In this document: positions 54,398-62,818 of the stretch, piece by piece | Numbering within the stretch: position 1 is the first letter of the stretch | Layout of the letters: every line of letters begins with the position of its first letter | Source: Tautonia plasticadhaerens | GTDB taxonomy: Bacteria > Planctomycetota > Planctomycetia > Isosphaerales > Isosphaeraceae | Assembly: GCF_007752535.1 (NCBI RefSeq) | Contig: NZ_CP036426.1 | Coordinates: forward strand, 620,001 to 684,000 | Direction: 5' to 3' | Length of the DNA: 64,000 nucleotides | Translations under genes and position numbers: made by a program | Notes under the pieces: model-generated | Database searches by the model: none | What the model saw: the letters and a program-made list of their open reading frames with translations, nothing else | Told to the model about the DNA's origin: nothing

Positions 54398-56263
54398 ATG
54401 TCCGGATCCGGGAACGGGGCGATCGCCGGGCCGCTCCGCATGTTGTTCGAGTCGGGGACGGCTGCGGGGGCGAGCGATGCCGAATTGCTCGATCGCTTCG
54501 TCCAGCGCGGCCCCGGCGCCGAGGGGGCCTTCTCGGCCCTGCTCGATCGCCACGGCTCGATGGTCCTGGCCGTCTGCCGGCGCTTCTCCGGGGATTCTTC
54601 CTCGGCCGACGACGCCTTCCAGGCGACCTGGCTTGAGCTGGTCCGCCGGTCGGGCTCGATCCGCCTCCGGGGATCGCTCGCCCCCTGGCTGTTCGCCGTC
54701 TCCCGCCGGATCGCCCTCCGGGCCCGGTGCCGGGCCGATCGCCTCCGCCTCGCCGGGGTCCCGGCCCCGGAGCCGGTCGCCCTCGCCTCCCCTGATGACC
54801 TCGCCGAGCGGGCCGACCTCATCCGGACCCTGCTCGACGAGATCGCCCGGCTCCCGGAGTGCTACCGGGCCCCCCTCGTCCTCTGCCACCTCGAATCACG
54901 GACGCACGACCAGGCCGCGGGCGACCTCGGTTGGCCGGTCGGCACCGTCCGCACCCGGCTCTCCCGGGGCCGCAGACTGCTCCGCGACCGCCTGGAACGC
55001 CGTGGGGTCGGCCTCTCGATCGCCGCCGCCCTCGACGGCCTCCGACGCGAGGCGATGGCCGCCGTCCCCCATGCCCTGGAAGCGACCACGAGCCGCCTCG
55101 CCTCCCTCGCGACGGCCGGGGCGATCGCCGCCGGGGCGATCCCTCCGACCGTTCTCTCCCTCCAACACGGAGTCTCCCTGATGCTCCCCCTGTCCATCGG
55201 GATGACCGCGATCGCCGGTACGCTCGTCCTGGGGATTGCCTGGGGCATCCCCGGCGAGTCTGAGGTCGACCCTCGGGTCGAAGCCCGAATAGCGACCACT
55301 CCCCTGACCCAACAGTCGACTGCCGATCGACCGGATGAGCCCCTGGAATACCCCAACTTGGAACTTTCCCCCCTCGATGACCCCGAGACGAAGCGACTCA
55401 CGTTGCTGCATGCGAATCAAGAGGACCAGCTCGAACAGTTGCGACAGCAGGTCAGTCAGCTCACCGAGCAGATCTCGGCCCTCCGCGAGCAGCTCACCGG
55501 AAATCCGATGGGCCTCCCGAAGCCCGTGGCTTCCGCCGGCTCGACTGCCCCGCTGACCGAGGTCCTAGGGGCCACGGCGCAAGACCTTCCCCAAGAATCA
55601 GCGGGGGTAGAGAAACCGGTCGCTACCGACATCGAGAAGCCCGCAGTCCAAGGCGAGGACGCCCTCGCCGAGAATGCGGTTGAGCCAACACGTGCCGATA
55701 TTGCCGGCCTGCTTGAACCGACGATCGAGGAGGTCGAAAGGCTGTTCGTCGAGAAGGCGTCCGAGGCGGTCGAGATCGAATCAACCATCGACGCCTGGGA
55801 ACGACTCAAGGGTGTCGATTCCGGCGAGGGGACGCCGACCGAGATCGGACGGTTGCTCAACCAGACCCGGAAGAAGCTCGAAGCCCGCCTCGCTGAATTC
55901 GCAGGGGATCCCGACAAGGCCGCCTCCGAGTTGGAGCGGCTTCGATCGGAACTCAAGGACCTGCTCGCCCTGGATGTCGCCTTGGTCGGCCCCGAGGGTG
56001 AGTCGGCGCAAATGCTTGCGACGCAGTGCGTCGCACAATTCTCTGCTCAATTTCCGGACGATCCAGTCATCCAAATGGGCATGCTGGTCAACAGGCCCGG
56101 CCAGCAGCGCGTCTACCCGTTTGCCTTGCGGATCCAGTCGCTCTTCGCCCGGCTCGGCGTCGAAGTAGGTCCCCCCATCAATTATGGAGCGGGAGGGTTG
56201 AGGTTTGGCATGGGCGGCGGAATGAGTGGCGGTATGGGCGGCATGGGAGGCGGCTTCCAGTGA
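54398..56263 (+). CDS. Giant ECF sigma factor with membrane segment, coiled coil and Gly-Met tail
   Basis: 621 residues from ATG 54398. Regions 2 and 4 fill the first 180: LLDRHGSMVLAVCRRFSGDS, SADDAFQATWLELVRRSGSI, LPECYRAPLVLCHLESRTHD, TVRTRLSRGRRLLRDRLERR. A membrane segment at about 260-285 (LPLSIGMTAIAGTLVLGIAW) is followed by a long Glu/Gln-rich coiled coil (DQLEQLRQQVSQLTEQISAL) and helical region. The last 25 residues are Gly-Met repeats (GMGGGMSGGMGGMGGG). The tail is of the same type as in the secreted genes at 8183 and 10318. The extension uses more A/T than the sigma domain. Membrane-tethered sigma factors with long C-terminal parts are a planctomycete speciality, possibly self-regulated. 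Confidence 0.9.
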   Translation: MSGSGNGAIAGPLRMLFESGTAAGASDAELLDRFVQRGPGAEGAFSALLDRHGSMVLAVCRRFSGDSSSADDAFQATWLELVRRSGSIRLRGSLAPWLFAVSRRIALRARCRADRLRLAGVPAPEPVALASPDDLAERADLIRTLLDEIARLPECYRAPLVLCHLESRTHDQAAGDLGWPVGTVRTRLSRGRRLLRDRLERRGVGLSIAAALDGLRREAMAAVPHALEATTSRLASLATAGAIAAGAIPPTVLSLQHGVSLMLPLSIGMTAIAGTLVLGIAWGIPGESEVDPRVEARIATTPLTQQSTADRPDEPLEYPNLELSPLDDPETKRLTLLHANQEDQLEQLRQQVSQLTEQISALREQLTGNPMGLPKPVASAGSTAPLTEVLGATAQDLPQESAGVEKPVATDIEKPAVQGEDALAENAVEPTRADIAGLLEPTIEEVERLFVEKASEAVEIESTIDAWERLKGVDSGEGTPTEIGRLLNQTRKKLEARLAEFAGDPDKAASELERLRSELKDLLALDVALVGPEGESAQMLATQCVAQFSAQFPDDPVIQMGMLVNRPGQQRVYPFALRIQSLFARLGVEVGPPINYGAGGLRFGMGGGMSGGMGGMGGGFQ

Positions 56264-56309
56264 GTCGCCGGCCCGAGTTCCGGGGATTCCCTCGGGATCG
56301 CGCCCTTGA

Positions 56310-57728
<1,419 letters not shown>

Positions 57729-57805
57729 CGGGGACCTCGGAGTACGAGGGACTCGGCCGGGGCGTCGTCGATTCGAGGCAAGGGCCGTCCCGCCCCCCTG
57801 GCCTG

Positions 57806-58747
57806 TCAGGCGGGCGGGGCCGGGACGCCGGTTTCCTCGGCCCCCGGCGAGGGGACGGGGACCAATCGGCGTCGACCAATTGGGACGTACCTTAGCGCGA
57901 CGCCCGCCAGCAGGAACGAGCCGCCGACCCAGGTCGGCCAGTCGGGGAACTCCCGGATGAAGAGAATCACCCAGATCGGATTCAGGATGGGCTCGATCAG
58001 GGCGATCAGGCTCGCCTCGGGCGCGGGCACGTGCCGGAGCCCCCGGGCGAACAGGACGTAGGGGATCGCCATCTGGATCACGCCGAAGCCGAAGAGGATC
58101 CCGGCCTGCGGGGCCGTCGGGATCGGGATCGACCCGGAGGAGGCGAGCAGCCAGGCCCCCAGCACGATGGCCCCGCCGAGGTTGTTGACCGAGCTGAGCC
58201 ACATCGGGTCGAGCCCCCGGAAACTCCGAAGCCCCACGCCGACGACCGCAAACATCAGGCCGCTGCCCAGGCCCATCGCGATCCCGAGCGGGTCGTTCGG
58301 CCCCCCTCCCCCGCCGAGGATCACGATGAGGGCGATCCCGACGACCGCCACGGCGATTCCCCAGAGCGACCGGCGGTCGGGGCGTTCCCGGAGGATCAGC
58401 AGGCTCAGCGGCACGGCCCAGAACGGGGCGCTGTACTGGAGGAAGATGGCGTTGGCGGCGGTCGTCGCCTTGATCGCCCCGATGTAGAGCCCCGTCATCG
58501 CCCCGAAGCCGATCATCAGCGGCAACATCGACGGCCGGAACGTTCGGTTCCTCGGACGGACCAGCGGCAGCAACGCCAGCCCGGCGAATAGGCCGCGGTA
58601 GAAGGCGATGGAGCCGCCATCCAGGCCGGTCAGCGCCTTGGTGATCACGCCGCTGAGGCTCCAGAGCACCGCCGCGGCGACGATGCAGCGCCGGCCTGAG
58701 GCCCGGTCGGCCGGGGTCGAAGATTCGGGGGGCACGGGGCGAATCAC
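57806..58747 (-). CDS. EamA/DMT-family transporter
   Basis: 313 residues from GTG 58747, about ten membrane helices in two repeated halves. The first EamA repeat starts [20 protein letters not shown] and includes [20 protein letters not shown] and [20 protein letters not shown]; the second includes [37 protein letters not shown] and [23 protein letters not shown] proteins export metabolites such as amino acids by proton coupling. Next to the serine lyase gene, serine or a related amino acid is a possible substrate (inference). Confidence 0.9.
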   Translation of the reverse strand: MIRPVPPESSTPADRASGRRCIVAAAVLWSLSGVITKALTGLDGGSIAFYRGLFAGLALLPLVRPRNRTFRPSMLPLMIGFGAMTGLYIGAIKATTAANAIFLQYSAPFWAVPLSLLILRERPDRRSLWGIAVAVVGIALIVILGGGGGPNDPLGIAMGLGSGLMFAVVGVGLRSFRGLDPMWLSSVNNLGGAIVLGAWLLASSGSIPIPTAPQAGILFGFGVIQMAIPYVLFARGLRHVPAPEASLIALIEPILNPIWVILFIREFPDWPTWVGGSFLLAGVALRYVPIGRRRLVPVPSPGAEETGVPAPPA

Positions 58748-59040
58748 CTGGGGAGGGTCCGGGAACGGGGCTCCGCGGGAGCCATCCTAGCGGAGCACGG
58801 TTCCTGGTTCTATTCCGGGGAGGGGATCTCAAGGCGGTGCCCCAGGGGCGCGGAGCGGATCCGGGAGTGACGTTGCAGAGGATCATCCCGAGGTCATCGC
58901 CATCCCCCGTCCACCCTCGACGCCTTCACGCTGCGTCTTCGCGACTCCACAGGAGATCCCCTCCCCCCGTTGCCCTCTCCCCGAATGGGGTCGTACAGTG
59001 GAGCGATTGGGGGCGTGCCGGTTCGAGGAGGTGGCCGTCG

Positions 59041-59877
59041 ATGGATTTGCTCGTCGTCGGGATCATCGTCCTGATCCTCTACGCCGCCGTCCGGCTGATC
59101 TCGGCGATCGGCTCGGGGCTGTCGGGGGCGAGGTATCGGGCCTACCGGGCGCTGGCGAGCCGGTACCGGGGGCGGTACGAGCACCGGGGGCTGGTCGACC
59201 CGCCCACGGTGAGCTTCGGCCATCACGGGTCGAGCGTCCGGGTCGGCCTGGCGCCGGTGGTGGCGGGGCAGCCGTCGGTCCCCCGGACCCGGGTGGTCGC
59301 CCGTTTCGGCACCGGCCTGCCCTTCCGCCTGGAACTCTTCCCGGTCCAGCGCCCCTCCCCCAAGCAGACCCCCAGGGGGACCCGCCTCGTCCGGCTGGGC
59401 GACCCGGTCTTCGACCGGCAATACGTCGTCCGGGCCAATGACCCGGAGATCGCCCGGGAGCTGATCGACACGCAAGCCGCCCGGTCGGCGATCGAGGGGC
59501 TCCGGAAGCTGGCGCCCCCGGCGGGGATGCTGGTGTCGGTCAGCCCGGAGCGGCTACTCGTGCAGATCGACCGGAACCTGGGGCAGAGCGTCGCCTCGCT
59601 GGACGCCGCCGTCCGGGAGGCGCTGGCCCTGCACGACCTGCTCCGGCTCAGCGTCGCCGCCCGGATGGCCGAGGGGATCTCGATCGTCGACGAGCCGGCG
59701 TCCGACCCCCTGGAGGCCGGCCCGGCGACCTGCAAGGTCTGCAACGAGGCGATCGGCCCCGACGAGGACCGGGTCCTCTGCGCCTCCTGCCGCACGCCGC
59801 ACCACCGGGACTGCTGGAGCTTCGTGGGGGCCTGCTCGATCTACGGCTGCCAGGGGAAGCGGTGCGTGCCGTCATGA
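59041..59877 (+). CDS. Membrane-anchored prokaryotic RING-type finger protein
   Basis: 278 residues from ATG 59041 (GGAGG upstream). A single membrane anchor at the N-terminus (LLVVGIIVLILYAAVRLISA) leads into a soluble middle part. The C-terminal 40 residues form a treble-clef/RING-type zinc finger: C231xxC234, C247xxC250, H254 H255, C258 W, C265, C270. This pattern matches prokaryotic RING families described from comparative genomics, in ubiquitin-like gene neighbourhoods. Here the ubiquitin-like, E2, E1 and JAB genes follow directly on the same strand, so it is the best candidate for the ligase (E3) part. The 161-bp gap to the Ubl gene carries a promoter. Confidence 0.85.
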   Translation: MDLLVVGIIVLILYAAVRLISAIGSGLSGARYRAYRALASRYRGRYEHRGLVDPPTVSFGHHGSSVRVGLAPVVAGQPSVPRTRVVARFGTGLPFRLELFPVQRPSPKQTPRGTRLVRLGDPVFDRQYVVRANDPEIARELIDTQAARSAIEGLRKLAPPAGMLVSVSPERLLVQIDRNLGQSVASLDAAVREALALHDLLRLSVAARMAEGISIVDEPASDPLEAGPATCKVCNEAIGPDEDRVLCASCRTPHHRDCWSFVGACSIYGCQGKRCVPS

Positions 59878-59893
59878 ATGGCAACGCGGGCCC

Positions 59894-59923
59894 TTCCCCG
59901 TCGGCCGAGCGTCCGGGTATGCT
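59894..59923 (+). promoter_or_regulatory. Promoter of the ubiquitin-like operon
   Basis: -35 TTCCCC (59894-59899), 18 bp, -10 TATGCT (59918-59923), about 115 bp before ATG 60039. Confidence 0.35.
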
Positions 59924-59966
59924 GGGAGCCTTGTCATGTGTGGTGTCCGATCCAATCCGCCGGGGG

Positions 59967-60016
59967 CCGATTCGGAACGCCGGTGCCTCAATAATGGCGG
60001 CCGAGCCCCGAATCGG
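59967..60016. promoter_or_regulatory. Inverted repeat in the leader of the ubiquitin-like operon
   Basis: CCGATTCGG (59967-59975) and CCGAATCGG (60008-60016), perfect 9-bp arms 32 nt apart, between promoter and the strong GAGGAGGT ribosome-binding site (60023-60030). It could be an operator or a leader hairpin. Confidence 0.4.
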
Positions 60017-60038
60017 ATGCTAGAGGAGGTACCTTGCC

Positions 60039-60332
60039 ATGTCCTACGGCGGTAATGCGGATGCCAGCGGGATCCAGGTCACGTTCCTCGATCAGACCGG
60101 GGCCAAGTCGGTCAAGGCCGTGATCGCGTACAGCGTGCCCGTGAGCCGGATCCTGCCGAACATCATCACCAAGATGAACCTGCCCACCACCGGGCCCGAC
60201 GGCCAGCCGCTGAGCTACTCACTCGACCACAAGGAGGGGGGCCGCCGCCTGGCGGAGTCCCAGACCCTGGTCGAGGCGAGCGTCCAGAACGGCGACCACC
60301 TGATCGTCTATCCCGAGGTCGTCGCGGGCTGA
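60039..60332 (+). CDS. Ubiquitin-like protein (EsaB/YukD-like beta-grasp)
   Basis: 97 residues from ATG 60039, with one of the strongest ribosome-binding sites in the window. The order of strands and the turns follow the EsaB/YukD group: GIQVTFLDQTGAKSVKAVIA, VSRILPNIITKMNLP, GPDGQPLSYSLDHKEGGRRL, TLVEASVQNGDHLIVYPEVV. The chain ends exactly in Ala-Gly (VVAG) with no extra tail, so it could be conjugated without cleavage; the JAB protease would then mainly remove it from targets. The E2, E1 and JAB genes follow in the same operon. Confidence 0.88.
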   Translation: MSYGGNADASGIQVTFLDQTGAKSVKAVIAYSVPVSRILPNIITKMNLPTTGPDGQPLSYSLDHKEGGRRLAESQTLVEASVQNGDHLIVYPEVVAG

Positions 60333-60414
60333 GTCATCCCCCGAGACCCGAAGCAGGGCCGGCCCGCCGCGGCCCTCCCTTTCCTGAGACGCCCGAAGCC
60401 CGAGGCGACGCGCG

Positions 60415-61080
60415 ATGCTCCGCAAGTCTTATGATTCGCCCCAGGCGCGCCGGCTCCGCTCCGACCGATCGGCGATGGAGCGGCTGAGCGAGGAGAGCAC
60501 GATCTTCCGCTTCCGAGCCTCCGGCGACCCGACCCAGCGTTACCTGATCGAGTTCCACGGCCGAAGCCTGGCCCGGGAGCGCGGGAAGATCGTCCCGCTG
60601 GACACCCACCAGGTCGAGGTCAAGCTGGGGGCCTCCTACCCCCGGACGATGCCCGAGCTGCGCTGGCTCAGCCCGATCTACCACCCGAACATCTCGGAGA
60701 TCGGCCTGGTCTGCCTCGGCGGCTACAACACCCACTGGGTCCCCAGCCTCCAGCTCGACGAACTCTGCGAGATGCTCTGGGACATGGCCCGCTTCCACAA
60801 CTACGACCTCCGGAGCCCGTACAACCGGGACGCCGCGATCTGGGCCGCCAGCCAATCGAGCTTCGCCTTCCCGATGGACCCCCGGCCGCTCCGGGACCTC
60901 CGCGCCTCCAAGGGGCGGACCGATCCCGAGCCGATCCCCCTCGCGACGCCGATCGAACCGGCCTCACTCGCCCCCGACGAGCCGATCATCCTGTTCGACG
61001 CCGAGGTCTCGCTCCCCCCGCGCCGGGAGCAATCCGGCCCCCGGCCCGAGCCGCCGCCGGACGTGATCTTCATCGATTGA
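60415..61080 (+). CDS. E2-like ubiquitin-conjugating enzyme
   Basis: 221 residues. The UBC fold is recognisable: FRFRASGDPTQRYLIEFHGR (first strands), VEVKLGASYPRTMPELRWLS, YHPNISEIGLVCLGG with the catalytic C100 and the H90-P91-N92 motif just before it, and HWVPSLQLDELCEMLWDMAR. The C-terminal 90 residues are Pro/Ala-rich and end PPPDVIFID, probably disordered. The E2 carries the ubiquitin-like protein as a thioester from E1 to a target. It follows the Ubl by 82 bp. Confidence 0.92.
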   Translation: MLRKSYDSPQARRLRSDRSAMERLSEESTIFRFRASGDPTQRYLIEFHGRSLARERGKIVPLDTHQVEVKLGASYPRTMPELRWLSPIYHPNISEIGLVCLGGYNTHWVPSLQLDELCEMLWDMARFHNYDLRSPYNRDAAIWAASQSSFAFPMDPRPLRDLRASKGRTDPEPIPLATPIEPASLAPDEPIILFDAEVSLPPRREQSGPRPEPPPDVIFID

Positions 61081-61105
61081 GCGCGGCCCGGCTTCGGGGA
61101 ACGCC

Positions 61106-61522
61106 GTGATTCGACCCCGGCTTCGCCTCTCGTCAATGATGATCCTCGTGCTCATCTCTGCCCTCGGGCTCTGGGGCGGGCTCCTCTACTGGTCGAGGGC
61201 CCGCGACCATCTCGAGCGAGCCAACACGTTTGCCGCCTACCGTGCCAGGAACCATGCCGGGATGCTCGTCGCCGATCGTGATGTGTCCGCGGCTTCGCAG
61301 CACCTCTCGCACTTCGGCGATTCCTACTTGAGAGAGATCCTGGGTCGGCACGTTGACGAGGCGATCGAGCGGTACCGGGCCTACAGCCTGGCGTCCGAGG
61401 GTTGCACCGTGATGGAGGCGCGATATCGACGGGCGGCCCTGCGTCCGTGGATCTCGGTCCAGGAACCAAGGATTCCTCCCCATTCCGGTGGCGATGAGGG
61501 CTTCATCCCAGCGCCGCAATGA
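61106..61522 (+). CDS. Small membrane protein of unknown function within the Ubl operon
   Basis: 138 residues from GTG 61106. One N-terminal membrane segment (MMILVLISALGLWGGLLYWS) then a helical, charged soluble part (RARDHLERANTFAAYRARNH, YLREILGRHVDEAIERYRAY). It is lower in G+C than its neighbours and has no recognised family. It lies between the E2 and E1 genes on the same strand, 25 bp from both, so it is likely co-transcribed. A role as membrane adaptor for the pathway is inference from position. Confidence 0.65.
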   Translation: MIRPRLRLSSMMILVLISALGLWGGLLYWSRARDHLERANTFAAYRARNHAGMLVADRDVSAASQHLSHFGDSYLREILGRHVDEAIERYRAYSLASEGCTVMEARYRRAALRPWISVQEPRIPPHSGGDEGFIPAPQ

Positions 61523-61547
61523 CCAACGCATACGCTCGGGGTTCCCG

Positions 61548-62732
61548 ATGGATTCTCTTCGCGACGAGGACAGCGATGTCCTCCGGATCGACGACGACGA
61601 CCGCTACGGCCGGCTCCGCCTGATCTCCTGGTGGCGTCAGGACCGACTCGCGGCGGCGAAGGTGTTGGTCGTCGGCGCGGGTGCCCTGGGCAACGAGGTG
61701 ATGAAGAACCTGGCGCTGCTGGGCGTCGGCACGATCGTCCTCATCGACCTGGACGAGGTCGAGCCGTCGAACCTCGCGCGATCGGTGCTGTTCCGTCGAG
61801 AGGACGGGGGGAAGTCCAAGGCGTTCGTCGCGGCGGCCCGGGCGAAGGAGCTGAACCCCGACGTCACGATCATCCCGATCCATGGGGACGTGCTCACCGA
61901 CCTCGGACTCGGGCTCTTCGCCGAGATGGACGTGGTCGTCGGCTGCCTCGACAATCGGGAGGCCCGGCTCTGGGTCAACCGCCAGTGCTGGAAGGTGGGC
62001 ACGCCCTGGGTCGACGCCGGGATCCAGGAGATCCAGGGGGTCGTCCGCGTCTTCGTCCCCCCGGACTCCGCCTGCTACGAGTGCGGGATGACGAGCCGGG
62101 ATTATCAGCTCCTGAACTTGCGATATAGTTGCCCCCTGCTCCGCCGCGAGGACATCCAGGCCGGCAAGGTGCCCACCGCGCCGACGATCGCCTCGATGAT
62201 GGCGGCGATGGAGGTGCAGGAGGCGCTCAAGTTGATCCACGGGATGCCGGTCCAGTCCGGCTGCCTCCACGTCTTCAACGGCGTCTCGAACACCTTCTAC
62301 ACGACGCAGCTCCCCCGCAAGGAGGACTGCCTCAGCCACGAGACGTATCCGGGGCCGATCCCGGTCGACCTGGGCAACGACGCCACGGCCGAGCAAATGT
62401 TCCACGTGGCACATCAGCACCTGTCGGGCCCGCTGTCGCTGGCCCTCGACCGGGATCTGGTGACGGCGATCGACTGGCCGCAACTCGGCCGACGGTCGGA
62501 GATCCTTCGGCCGAGGACCCGGGTCACCCTCGCCGAGGCGACCGACCCGGAGACCGGCGAGGCCGGGCGCCCCGAGCTGGTCTCGGTCGTGGACGAGGGG
62601 ACCGGCCTGTCGAGGCGGACCCTGGCCGAGTTGGGGGTGCCGCCGTACGATATCGTCCGCGCCGACGGCGCCGGGGGCTCGGCGTTCCTGAGGCTGGAGG
62701 GGGATCGGGGGCGGGCCCTCCCCGGGATCTGA
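61548..62732 (+). CDS. E1-like ThiF-fold activating enzyme
   Basis: 394 residues from ATG 61548. YGRLRLISWWRQDRLAAAKV precedes the ATP site GAGALG (43-48) and DLDEVEPSNLARS (67-79), then GCLDNREARLWVNRQCWKVG. CYEC (176-179) and C195 in RYSCPLLRREDIQ are the cysteine pairs; C195 is the best candidate for the thioester residue. A short C-terminal extension (280-394) is not part of ThiF/MoeB and may bind E2. The ThiF fold adenylates the C-terminal Gly of the ubiquitin-like partner. Gene order Ubl-E2-E1-JAB matches bacterial ubiquitin-like operons. Confidence 0.92.
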   Translation: MDSLRDEDSDVLRIDDDDRYGRLRLISWWRQDRLAAAKVLVVGAGALGNEVMKNLALLGVGTIVLIDLDEVEPSNLARSVLFRREDGGKSKAFVAAARAKELNPDVTIIPIHGDVLTDLGLGLFAEMDVVVGCLDNREARLWVNRQCWKVGTPWVDAGIQEIQGVVRVFVPPDSACYECGMTSRDYQLLNLRYSCPLLRREDIQAGKVPTAPTIASMMAAMEVQEALKLIHGMPVQSGCLHVFNGVSNTFYTTQLPRKEDCLSHETYPGPIPVDLGNDATAEQMFHVAHQHLSGPLSLALDRDLVTAIDWPQLGRRSEILRPRTRVTLAEATDPETGEAGRPELVSVVDEGTGLSRRTLAELGVPPYDIVRADGAGGSAFLRLEGDRGRALPGI

Positions 62733-62818
62733 GTCGACCGGCGCGGCGGGGGGGCGGGCTGCAATCCCTGGTCCTCCCGACGACGGGCGGCAACCACACT
62801 CGGTCGGGCGGGGGCGAC

